A stretch of DNA of 64,000 bases, taken from NCBI GenBank assembly GCA_963833835.1, contig CAWHZI010000004.1, forward strand, positions 248,001 through 312,000, in the 5' to 3' direction. How positions within the stretch are numbered: the stretch's first letter is position 1; each line of letters begins with the position of its first letter. Made by a program: the position numbers and the translations under genes. Below, in pieces: positions 56,661-64,000 of this stretch. This DNA comes from Bog-532 sp963833835 (GTDB lineage: Bacteria; Actinomycetota; Actinomycetes; Streptosporangiales; Streptosporangiaceae). The notes below the pieces were generated by a model. That model saw nothing but the letters and a program-made list of their open reading frames with translations, was not told the origin of the DNA and ran no database searches.

Positions 56661-58026
56661 CCGTGGCCGCCGCGGCCGGGGCAGCGGGTCGCCGCACTCG
56701 CAGCACGAACCGGTCCGGTGCGCCCGCCAGCACGCCGCCCGCCGGGTCGTCCTCGCCGCCCCGGCGGACCACATCAAGGTCCGGTCGCAGGATGTCGCCG
56801 ACCACGTAGCCGCACAGCAGCGCGACGGTCAGGAACCGCGCCAGCAGCGCCGCGAAGTACCAGCCGGTACTGATGCCGTTGTAGCCGGGGATGATCGCGC
56901 CATTGCGCGAGATGAAGATCAGATAACCCCAGATCCCGAAAAAGTAGCCCACCTCGGCCAGTTGCCACAGCACGTAGGGCCAGAGCCGGGGCCGGGCCAG
57001 GACCGCGAACGGCACCAGCCAGATCACGTACTGCGGGGACCAGACCTTGTTGGTCATCAGGAACACGGCCAGGACCAGGAAGCAGAGCTGGGGTAGCCGG
57101 GGACGGCGCGGCGCAGCCAGTGCCAGCCAGGCGATGGCCAGGCAGCCAAGCGCGAGCGCGGCCGCCGACAGCAGGTTGAGGCTGCCGATGCCGGACCGGC
57201 CGAGCAGCGGGACGCCGAAGTGCTCGAACAGGTACCAGATCGAGCCCCAGTCGGCCGGGCGGGTCCGGCTGAACTGGTAGAACGTGGCCCAGCCAGCCGG
57301 CGCGACGATGATGACCGGGACGTTGACCACCAGCCAGGCCACGGCGGCGGAGCCGGAGGTCACCCAGAAGGCCCGCATCCGGCCCGCCCGCAGGCACAAC
57401 AGCAGCAACGGGCCGAAGAACACCAGCGGATAGAACTTGGTCGCGACGGCCAGGCCGGCCAGCACACCGGCGATCACGTTCCGGCGGCCCGCCCAGGCCG
57501 CGACGGCCAGCGCGGCCAGGGCCATGGCGACCAGGTCCCAGTTGACGAAGGCCGACAGGATCAGCGCCGGCGACAGGGCCACCAGCAGGGCGGCCCAGCG
57601 CCGGGCGGGGCCGGCCGCGTACGCGGTGGCGACCACCCCGGCCACCGCGCAGATGACCAGCAGGACCACCGTGACGTCAAAGAACTCGCGGCCGCGGGTG
57701 TACGGGTCGGCGATTGGGTGGACCAGCCACGCGACCGCCTGCATGGCCCCGCCGATCAGCACCGGGTACTCGACGTGGTGCCCGGTGTAGGGGACCTTGC
57801 CCGCGCTGAGCTGCTCGTTGAAGTAGAGCGGGTAGATGTCGGTGTAGCAGGCGTCCTGGAACTGCTTGGCGTAGCTGTTCCAGGCCCCGGCCCGGCACGG
57901 CACCTTTTCCAGGAACGCGAGCAGGGCGCCGAACAGGGCCGCTCCCACCAGGACACTGGTACTCCCGGCGAGCAGGGCCACGGTCCGGGCAGGCCGCCCC
58001 ACGGTGCCGGCGGAAGCGTCCGGCAT
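56635..58026 (-). CDS. GT87-family polyprenol-phosphate-mannose-type mannosyltransferase
   Basis: About 463 residues from ATG 58026 (GTG 58062 would overlap the preceding gene by 34 nt). About ten membrane segments; CYTDIYPLYFNEQLSAGKVPY and HVEYPVLIG in the first external loop, and TNKVWSPQYVIWLVPF late, are DUF2029/GT87 landmarks. In mycobacteria the homolog next to ponA1 (Rv0051) occupies the same place. It extends extracytoplasmic mannans or arabinomannans; the acceptor is unknown. Confidence 0.88.
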   Translation of the reverse strand: MPDASAGTVGRPARTVALLAGSTSVLVGAALFGALLAFLEKVPCRAGAWNSYAKQFQDACYTDIYPLYFNEQLSAGKVPYTGHHVEYPVLIGGAMQAVAWLVHPIADPYTRGREFFDVTVVLLVICAVAGVVATAYAAGPARRWAALLVALSPALILSAFVNWDLVAMALAALAVAAWAGRRNVIAGVLAGLAVATKFYPLVFFGPLLLLCLRAGRMRAFWVTSGSAAVAWLVVNVPVIIVAPAGWATFYQFSRTRPADWGSIWYLFEHFGVPLLGRSGIGSLNLLSAAALALGCLAIAWLALAAPRRPRLPQLCFLVLAVFLMTNKVWSPQYVIWLVPFAVLARPRLWPYVLWQLAEVGYFFGIWGYLIFISRNGAIIPGYNGISTGWYFAALLARFLTVALLCGYVVGDILRPDLDVVRRGGEDDPAGGVLAGAPDRFVLRVRRPAAPAAAATVSPRPGAL

Positions 58027-58028
58027 GC

Positions 58029-60878
58029 TCAGCGACGCTTCCGTCTCCGCCGCCGCAGCCACCGCACTGGTCCTAGAGGCAGCAGTACGGCGGCGCCGGC
58101 CAGAGCCGCCCCGTTATTGGGGGGCTGGCCGTTGTTGGCACCCCCGCCGCCATCGCCTGAGCCGCCGCCATTGTTGCCCGTGGACGGCTGGGGATTCGCC
58201 GACGGCTGGGTGCTGGGCTGAAAGCCCGGCTGCGAAGGCGGGGCCGGAGCACTCGGCTGGGCCGCGGGCTGGGTGGCGCTGGGGGCCGGCGTGGGCGTCG
58301 CGGCGGGCAGTCCCTCCGCACCGAACATGTTCCACGTCTGGCCGGTGAACACCGGGGTCTGGAACTGCTGGACCGGCGTCGACGCCCACTCGTTCTCGGC
58401 GAACGTGTTCCAGATGCGGGCGGGCCAGTAGCCACCGAAACCGCCCCCGACGTTGCCGCCCAGGTTGTTCAGCGACTCCTTCGTCTTGTCGCTCTGGTTC
58501 TCGGTGAAGATCCCGACCGTCAGCGCGTACTGCGGGATAGCGCCGATGAAGAACGCCGACTGCGCGTTGTCGGTGGTACCGGTCTTGGCGATGATCGGCC
58601 GGCCGTCGCTCATGGCCGCGGCGGTACCGGTGCCGTCCACGGTGTCGAACGACATCGCGTACTGGACCTGGGAGGCCTGGGCCGGGGTCAGCACCTGGGT
58701 GGATTTCACCTGGGCCTGCGTGGTCACGGTGCCCTGGGTGAGCTGCTGGATGACATGCGCGGCGTGGTAGGTGCCGTTGTCATCCAGCGTGGCCAGCATG
58801 GTGTTCTGCTCGTTGACCGACAACGAGTCGATGCCCAGGGCCATGCCGACCTCGCCGACGGTGCCCTGCAGCCCGGAGCCGCCGTCGCCGAGGGGTTCGG
58901 CATTCACCCCGAATTGCTTGGCCAGGTTGACCACGTTCTGGGTACCGACCCGGTGGATAAGGTCGGTGAACGCGGTGTTGGACGACTGCGCCTCGGCCTG
59001 GGCCACGCTCATCGGGCCGAAGCTCTCGTTATCGTCGTTCGTTTCCTTGGCCGATTCCGGGGCGGCCTGGTCCTGCGATCGGGCCGCGGGCGTGTTCGGT
59101 TCGGTGGCCGGCGGGATCCACAGCGGGCTGTACCCGTCCAGCTTGGTGGTGCCGACGTTCATGCCCTGCTGCACCGCGGTGGCCAGCACGTAAGGCTTGA
59201 ACGAGGAACCCACCTGCTCCCGGCTCAGCACGGTGTCGTTCTCGCAGAGTTTGTGACACTCCTTGGCGGACGCGTTGGCGCCGACGCCACCGTAGAAGGC
59301 GATGATCGCCCCGGTCTGCGGGTTCTGCTCCTCCGCCCCGACCAGGGCGTAGGACGGCAGCGCGCCACCGTCCTCGGCCATCTGCTTCTCGTTGGTGTTC
59401 ACCGCGGCGTACAGCCGGTCCATCATGTGCTTGCTGACGGTGGTGGTGATGCGAAGGCCGTCGTTGTCGATCTGGGCCGGGGTGTAGTGGTAGGTGGCTT
59501 CCAGCTCGTTCTTGACCATGTTCAGCAGGTACTGGTCGTACGGGGACGAGCCGGTGTGCTGGTCCTGGGCGCTGAGTACGGTGGGGAACTTCTCCGCGGC
59601 CGCCTGCTGAGCGGTCAGGTCGCCCATGCCGACCAGCCCGTTCAGCACGTAGTGCCAGCGGGCCTCCAGAGCTGCCTTACCGGCCGTGGTCGGGTAGTAG
59701 CTGGGGCTCTGGATGATGGCCGCGATCATCGCGGCCTGGGGCACGGTGAGTTTCGAGGCGGGCTCGCCGAAGTAGGTCTGCGCCGCGGCCCCGACCCCGT
59801 AGGCCCCGTTGCCCAGGTAGATGGTGTTCAGGTAGTTGGTCAGGATCCAGGCCTTGGACTTCTCCTTGGCCACCTTCAGCGACACGAAGATCTCCTTGAT
59901 CTTCCGGGTCGCGGTCTGCTGGGTCCCGATGTTGGCGTAGTAGTTGCGGACGAACTGCTGGGTGATGGTCGACCCACCCTGCAGCGAGCCGCCGCTGCCG
60001 CCGCTGTTGAACACGTCCTCATACGCGGCGCGGACGATCCCCTTGGGGGAGACCCCGCCCTCGTTGTAGAAGCCCCGGTCCTCGGCCGCCACCACCGCGT
60101 CCCGCATGTAGGGCGAGATCTGGTTGTAGGTCAGCACTTCACGGTCGGTGGTACCGAACGTGCCGGCCACGGTTTTGCTGTCGCTGAAGTAGACGGTGGA
60201 CTGCTGCTGGGTCGCGGCCTGGGCGGCGTCCGATGGGACCGCCGTGGTCGCGTAGGCGTAACTGACCCCGGCCACGATGAGCAGCACGAAGGCGCCGACG
60301 CCGGCTGCGGCCAGACCGGCAACCTTGCGCCAGGTCCAGTGCCGCCACCAGCTGCCTTTGACCTTGCCCCGGCCGGGGCCGTTCGCGACGCGGCTATCAC
60401 CACGGCCGCCCCGGCCACCGTTGCCTCCGCCTGGGCCGCGGCCGCCGCCACCGGGGCCACGCCCGCCGGGACCGCGCCCGCCCGGGCCGCGGCCACCCGG
60501 GCCCCCTGACCGCGTCCCGTTACCGTCGCTGTACTGGTCCGCCCGGCCTGCCTGCCGGTTTGGGTCCCGCCGGGGCGCACCGGTCAGCGGGTCGTACCGC
60601 TCGCCGCTGCGCGGGCCGTGCTGGTCAGCCGTACGCGGATCAGCGGTATGCGGAACAAAGGTCGGCTGCGGCCGGGCGCCGGTCGGCGCGGACGACGGGT
60701 AGCCGTCATCGCGGCGGCGCTGGCCGGAATACGGATCGGCACCACCACTGGAACTGACCTGGGCGTACTCGCCGGTCCCGGAGCGTCGGCTGGGCGCCGA
60801 ACGACCCGACCAATCCGGGCTTCGGCCCCAGCCGTCTGGCTGCGACTCATAGGACCCGCTCACGTCTCTGCTGCTCAC
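58029..60878 (-). CDS. Bifunctional class A penicillin-binding protein (PonA-like)
   Basis: 949 residues from GTG 60878. A 180-residue disordered cytoplasmic N-terminus rich in Gly/Arg/Pro, then a membrane anchor (about 183-206). The transglycosylase domain has the catalytic Glu 266 in AAEDRGFY and GGSTITQQFVRN. The transpeptidase domain has SSFK (Ser 558, Lys 561), QSSNTAF, and AKTGTTDN with Lys 765. A Pro/Ser tail ends with a hydrophobic stretch and RRRRRKRR. It polymerises and crosslinks peptidoglycan. Same place as ponA1 (Rv0050). Confidence 0.95.
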   Translation of the reverse strand: MSSRDVSGSYESQPDGWGRSPDWSGRSAPSRRSGTGEYAQVSSSGGADPYSGQRRRDDGYPSSAPTGARPQPTFVPHTADPRTADQHGPRSGERYDPLTGAPRRDPNRQAGRADQYSDGNGTRSGGPGGRGPGGRGPGGRGPGGGGRGPGGGNGGRGGRGDSRVANGPGRGKVKGSWWRHWTWRKVAGLAAAGVGAFVLLIVAGVSYAYATTAVPSDAAQAATQQQSTVYFSDSKTVAGTFGTTDREVLTYNQISPYMRDAVVAAEDRGFYNEGGVSPKGIVRAAYEDVFNSGGSGGSLQGGSTITQQFVRNYYANIGTQQTATRKIKEIFVSLKVAKEKSKAWILTNYLNTIYLGNGAYGVGAAAQTYFGEPASKLTVPQAAMIAAIIQSPSYYPTTAGKAALEARWHYVLNGLVGMGDLTAQQAAAEKFPTVLSAQDQHTGSSPYDQYLLNMVKNELEATYHYTPAQIDNDGLRITTTVSKHMMDRLYAAVNTNEKQMAEDGGALPSYALVGAEEQNPQTGAIIAFYGGVGANASAKECHKLCENDTVLSREQVGSSFKPYVLATAVQQGMNVGTTKLDGYSPLWIPPATEPNTPAARSQDQAAPESAKETNDDNESFGPMSVAQAEAQSSNTAFTDLIHRVGTQNVVNLAKQFGVNAEPLGDGGSGLQGTVGEVGMALGIDSLSVNEQNTMLATLDDNGTYHAAHVIQQLTQGTVTTQAQVKSTQVLTPAQASQVQYAMSFDTVDGTGTAAAMSDGRPIIAKTGTTDNAQSAFFIGAIPQYALTVGIFTENQSDKTKESLNNLGGNVGGGFGGYWPARIWNTFAENEWASTPVQQFQTPVFTGQTWNMFGAEGLPAATPTPAPSATQPAAQPSAPAPPSQPGFQPSTQPSANPQPSTGNNGGGSGDGGGGANNGQPPNNGAALAGAAVLLPLGPVRWLRRRRRKRR

Positions 60879-61133
60879 ACATCCTCGCTGTCGCTGAGCG
60901 GAAGGCGGCTAGGCAGCACCGCCGAAAGCTAAACGGTACCCACGGGAATCTGCCGCCGCTGGCACCTCACTCGATCGCACCGTTGCGATGCACCGTGCCC
61001 GCTGGCATATTTCCTGTGACTTTCCGGATCTCGTGTTACTGCTGTGGTCTGCAGGCGCTGCGTTGGCTGCGGCTCACACTAGCTTTCTCCGGGGCCAGCC
61101 CCCCGCGTTCACCAGCTGACGGATCGATTACGT
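60879..61133. other. Promoter region of the penicillin-binding protein gene
   Basis: 255 bp between two minus-strand genes; no supportable gene. GAGGATGT immediately precedes the GTG start of the PBP gene. Confidence 0.5.
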
Positions 61134-61538
61134 TCACTGACCCGTTCGTGCGCGCCGGCCGCGCCGGGCTCGTGGCTCGCCCGTGCCAAGAACGTAGGAC
61201 GTGGCCAGATGGTTCCAGCCGCAATTTTGGCAGACTTCGACCACATAAACCCTGAATTCGCCGTATTCGGCGGCCATCTCATCCAGCTCCGGGGCCCGCT
61301 TCACCCGGCCCTCGTACTGCCCGAGCTCGTCCCCGTAGACGTAGGTGACGTGGGTCAGCTTGGTCTTGCGGCAGATGGGGCACGGGGCCTCGGTCGGCTC
61401 GCCGTGGAATTTGGCCGCCCGCAGCAGGTACGGATGCGCGTCACAGACGTCGGTCACCGTGGTGCGACCGGCGTATACGGACGTGAGCGTGGCCCGGCGG
61501 GCAAGCCCGTAGTCCACGACGGAACGCCTCGTTCCCAT
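61134..61538 (-). CDS. DUF5318 zinc-ribbon protein
   Basis: 134 residues from ATG 61538 (MGTRRSVVDYGLARRATL, the conserved start). DVCDAHPYLLRAAKFHGEP is followed by CPICRKTKLTHVTYVYGDELG and VVEVCQNCGWNHL, which together make a four-Cys zinc ribbon. This family is confined to actinobacteria and sits at this locus in mycobacteria (Rv0049). Function unknown; nucleic-acid or RNA-polymerase contact is plausible from the ribbon. It is divergent from padR. Confidence 0.88.
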   Translation of the reverse strand: MGTRRSVVDYGLARRATLTSVYAGRTTVTDVCDAHPYLLRAAKFHGEPTEAPCPICRKTKLTHVTYVYGDELGQYEGRVKRAPELDEMAAEYGEFRVYVVEVCQNCGWNHLATSYVLGTGEPRARRGRRARTGQ

Positions 61539-61623
61539 GACCGACAGGGTACGTCGGATCATCGGGCGACGCCGAGCCCGGTTTCCCCCACTTGCCTAAC
61601 TGTGGGCCAGTCTGTATCGTCCT

Positions 61624-61670
61624 GATGTATCGGCTCGATACATCGCATCGAGACATCGGGCGGATATATC
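61624..61670. promoter_or_regulatory. Putative PadR operator
   Basis: GATGTATCG-GCT-CGATACATC (61624-61644) is a perfect 9-bp inverted repeat. A degenerate half-site, CGAGACATC, follows at 61649-61657, and the palindrome GATATATC is at 61663-61670. The cluster ends 59 bp before the padR start and also faces the DUF5318 gene. PadR proteins typically bind ATGT/ACAT-armed repeats, so autoregulation of padR-ino1 is likely. Confidence 0.65.
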
Positions 61671-61729
61671 TAAAAGCTACACCGGTAACGAAGTCCGCGG
61701 GGGCTGACCGGCTGGCCGGGGGTGAGTAC

Positions 61730-62329
61730 GTGACAGGTAAGCGGTCCGGCGTTCTGGAGCTCGCCGTGCTCGGGATTCTGGACGGGTCGCCCATGCACGG
61801 GTATGAGCTGCGCAAACGGCTCAGCTCGGTGCTGGGAGCGTTCCATGCCTTCTCGTACGGGTCGTTGTACCCGGCCTTGAAGGACCTGCTGACCCGGGGC
61901 CTCATCGCCGAGGAGCAGCCGGAGCCGGACCCGACGCATCCGGCCCGGGCCAACCGGCGCTCCCGGATCGTCTACCGGCTCACCGCGGAAGGTAAGGACC
62001 GGCTGCACGAACTGCTCAGCGAGGCCGGCCCGGCCGCCTGGGACGACGACGGATTCGGCGTGCACTTCGCCTTCTTCGGGCAGACCCGCGCCGACGTCCG
62101 CCTTCGCATCCTGGAGGGCCGCCGCAGCCGGCTTGAGGAACGGATGGAAAGCGTCCGGGCGGCCTTCGCCCGCACGCGGGAGCGAGTGGACAGCTACACC
62201 CTCGAACTGCAACGGCACGGACTCGAGTCGGTTGAGCGGGAAGTCCGCTGGCTCAACGAGCTGATCGCCACAGAGCGGCAGCAGGAGCAACTACAACGCA
62301 TGAGCAAGGACGAAAAGGAGTCACCCTGA
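61730..62329 (+). CDS. PadR-family transcriptional regulator
   Basis: 199 residues from GTG 61730 (GGGGGTGA upstream). The N-terminal winged helix spans VLELAVLGILDGSPMHGYELRKRL, FSYGSLYPALKDL and RSRIVYRLTAEG. The C-terminal helical dimerisation domain runs to residue 190. Its stop and the ino1 start overlap by one base (TGATG), so the two are translationally coupled, as at the mycobacterial locus (Rv0047c-Rv0046c). It probably controls inositol synthesis and itself. Confidence 0.95.
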   Translation: MTGKRSGVLELAVLGILDGSPMHGYELRKRLSSVLGAFHAFSYGSLYPALKDLLTRGLIAEEQPEPDPTHPARANRRSRIVYRLTAEGKDRLHELLSEAGPAAWDDDGFGVHFAFFGQTRADVRLRILEGRRSRLEERMESVRAAFARTRERVDSYTLELQRHGLESVEREVRWLNELIATERQQEQLQRMSKDEKESP

Positions 62330-63408
62330 TGGGTTCGGTACGTGTGGCCATCGTAGGCGTGGGCAACTGCGCTAGTTCCCTCGTCCAGGGCCTGGAGTAC
62401 TACAAGGACGCCGACGACAGCAGCCGGGTGCCTGGACTCATGCACGTCAGGTTCGGCCCGTACCACGTGCGGGATGTCGAGGTGGTCGCCGCGTTCGACG
62501 TGGACGCCAAGAAGGTCGGCGTTGACGTGGCCGACGCGATCAACTCCAGCGAGAACAACACCATCAAGATCGCGGACGTGCCGCCCACCGGCGTGACCGT
62601 CCAGCGCGGCCCGACCTTCGACGGCCTGGGCGAGTACTACCGCGAAATCATCACCGAGTCCGACCAGCCGGCCGTGGACGTGGTGGCCGCGCTGCGCGAG
62701 GCCCGCGCCGACGTGATGGTCAGCTACCTGCCGGTGGGCTCGGAGGAAGCGGACCGCTTCTACGCTCAGTGCGCGATCGACGCGCGCGTCGCGTTCGTCA
62801 ACGCGCTGCCGGTGTTCATCGCGTCCAAGCCGGAGTGGGCGGCCAAGTTCACCGAGGCCGGCGTGCCGATCGTCGGCGACGACATCAAGTCGCAGGTCGG
62901 CGCGACCATCACGCACCGGGTGCTGGCCAAGCTGTTCGAGGACCGCGGCGTCGAGCTGCTGCGCACCTACCAGCTCAACGTGGGCGGCAACATGGACTTC
63001 AAGAACATGCTCGAGCGCACCCGGCTCCAGTCCAAGAAGATCTCCAAGACCCAGGCCGTCACCTCCCAGATCCCGCACGAGATGGCCGGCGCGGACGTGC
63101 ACATCGGGCCGTCCGACCACGTGCCCTGGCTGGATGACCGCAAGCTGGCGTTCGTCCGGCTCGAGGGCCGGGCCTTCGGCGACGTGCCGCTCAGCCTGGA
63201 ATACAAGCTGGAGGTCTGGGACTCGCCCAACTCGGCCGGCGTGATCATCGACGCCCTCCGGGCCGCGAAGATCGCCCAGGACCGCGGCATCGGCGGCCCG
63301 ATCACCTCGGCGTCCTCGTACTTCATGAAGTCGCCGCCGGAGCAGTTCGGCGACGACGTCTGCCGCGACCTGGTGGAGAAGTTCATCCGCGGCGAGGTCG
63401 AGCGCTGA
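62329..63408 (+). CDS. ino1: Inositol-3-phosphate synthase
   Basis: 359 residues. The NAD-binding start is VRVAIVGVGNCASSLVQGLEYY. Other family blocks are VAAFDVDAKKVG, VSYLPVGSEEADRFYAQ, GDDIKSQVGATITHRVL, and LNVGGNMDFKNML with catalytic Lys residues nearby (SKKISKTQAV). It converts glucose 6-phosphate to inositol 3-phosphate, precursor of phosphatidylinositol and mycothiol in actinomycetes. Coupled to padR; ends at a strong terminator. Confidence 0.98.
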   Translation: MGSVRVAIVGVGNCASSLVQGLEYYKDADDSSRVPGLMHVRFGPYHVRDVEVVAAFDVDAKKVGVDVADAINSSENNTIKIADVPPTGVTVQRGPTFDGLGEYYREIITESDQPAVDVVAALREARADVMVSYLPVGSEEADRFYAQCAIDARVAFVNALPVFIASKPEWAAKFTEAGVPIVGDDIKSQVGATITHRVLAKLFEDRGVELLRTYQLNVGGNMDFKNMLERTRLQSKKISKTQAVTSQIPHEMAGADVHIGPSDHVPWLDDRKLAFVRLEGRAFGDVPLSLEYKLEVWDSPNSAGVIIDALRAAKIAQDRGIGGPITSASSYFMKSPPEQFGDDVCRDLVEKFIRGEVER

Positions 63409-63424
63409 GTACGCCGTAGCGAGC

Positions 63425-63460
63425 GGCCGCCGGAGGTGTGATCCCTCCGGCGGCCGTTTT
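63425..63460 (+). terminator. Terminator of padR-ino1
   Basis: GGCCGCCGGAGG and CCTCCGGCGGCC form a perfect 12-bp stem with a 7-nt loop, followed by GTTTT. It begins 17 bp after the ino1 stop. Confidence 0.9.
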
Positions 63461-63505
63461 CGTGCGCCCAGGTTTCGTGCGCACAGGGCACCGTAGGCTG
63501 GGCAG

Positions 63506-64000
63506 GTGCCCCTGCCCGCGGTCTCGCGAGCCCTGCGGTCCCCGTTCGCGGTCGACCTGCGGTCGGTGCTCAGCGAGCGAGACTTCCGCCGCCTGTTCAC
63601 CACGCGGCTGATTTCACAGGCCGGCGACGGGATCTACACCGCCGGGTTCGGCGCCTACGTGTTCTTCTCCGCGACGACCTATCCGGATCCGGCGGCCGCG
63701 GCTGAGGCGTTCGCCGTGCTCTACCTGCCCTACTCGTTCATCGGCCCGTTCGCCGGCGTGTTCATCGACCGCTGGTCCCGGCGCCAGATCCTGCTCGTCT
63801 CGGCGCTGGTCCGGGCGGTCCTGGTGGCGATCACCGCGCTGCTGATCGGCTCGGGGGAGCTGGGCATCCCGCTGTACGTGAGCGCGCTGGCCGCCCTGGG
63901 CGTGAACCGGTTCTTCCTGGCCTCGCTGTCGGCCGCGCTCCCGCACGTGGTCCGGGAGGACAAGCTGGTCATGGCCAACTCGGTCGCGCCCACGATCGGC
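63506..64000 (+). CDS. MFS transporter, N-terminal part (runs off the window)
   Basis: 165 codons visible from GTG 63506. After a short cytoplasmic start, SERDFRRLFTTRLISQAGDG leads into the first helix. LYLPYSFIGPFAGVFIDRWSRR carries the MFS loop motif (GxxxDRxxRR-like), and further hydrophobic segments follow. It resembles MFS_3/enterobactin-exporter-like proteins. It follows the ino1 terminator and so is a separate unit. The substrate cannot be inferred from the fragment. Confidence 0.8.
   Translation, partial: MPLPAVSRALRSPFAVDLRSVLSERDFRRLFTTRLISQAGDGIYTAGFGAYVFFSATTYPDPAAAAEAFAVLYLPYSFIGPFAGVFIDRWSRRQILLVSALVRAVLVAITALLIGSGELGIPLYVSALAALGVNRFFLASLSAALPHVVREDKLVMANSVAPTIG

Overview
The window is chromosomal DNA from a high-GC Gram-positive actinomycete. 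The evidence is the GC-rich codon use, many GTG and TTG starts with strong GGAGG-type ribosome binding sites, F420/PPOX-type small oxidoreductases, a DUF5318 gene, and an inositol-phosphate synthase. The right end (about 50.5-63.4 kb) has the order dnaB, rplI, rpsR, ssb, rpsF, GT87, PBP1, DUF5318, padR, ino1. From memory this is the same order as Mycobacterium tuberculosis Rv0058 to Rv0046c, a segment close to oriC. The left part is accessory or metabolic. The order or genus cannot be fixed from the sequence alone. I saw no rRNA, tRNA, CRISPR, transposase or phage genes.

Layout. 0-4.8 kb: end of a ketopantoate reductase gene, a GT4 glycosyltransferase/SGNH hydrolase pair, and a metallophosphoesterase/ParB-like pair ending at a perfect 44-bp palindrome. 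4.9-9.4 kb: a four-gene sugar ABC importer in the lpqY-sugA-sugB-sugC order. 9.7-14.8 kb: TetR regulator, aldo/keto reductase, Smr protein, deazaflavin-dependent reductase, gluconokinase, a membrane protein and heme O synthase (ctaB). 15-17.5 kb: a large GT39-type membrane glycosyltransferase.

17.7-32 kb is the most unusual part. A xylose/ribose-type ABC importer (lipoprotein, ATPase, permease) is preceded on the same strand by an OmpR-type response regulator and by a sensor kinase whose N-terminus is a complete ABC ATPase of the same sugar-importer class. Divergent from these is a 1396-residue hybrid kinase carrying receiver, SpoIIE phosphatase and RsbW-like kinase domains. It overlaps a STAS anti-anti-sigma gene by ATGA. 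Next come an IlvD/Edd-type sugar-acid dehydratase and a zinc sugar/polyol dehydrogenase. Together they look like one island for sensing, importing and oxidising a sugar, with output both to a response regulator and to a partner-switching cascade. That joint role is inference.

32-48 kb: a GAF regulator divergent from an aldehyde dehydrogenase/DUF779 unit, a secreted beta-propeller protein, a photolyase-like gene relic, an FAD amine oxidase, a NUDIX hydrolase, a beta-lactamase-like lipoprotein, a zinc-ribbon membrane protein divergent from a secreted IYGD-repeat protein, a second aldehyde dehydrogenase, and a TetR/MFS efflux pair with three phased operators. 48-50.3 kb: a frameshifted hypothetical gene and a seven-repeat propeller fused to a papain-like protease.

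50.5-64 kb: the conserved near-origin block. dnaB is broken by a one-base frameshift in this sequence. An 800-bp repeat-rich gap and a cluster of DnaA-box-like sites lie in the block. padR-ino1 is preceded by a perfect inverted repeat that is probably the PadR operator.
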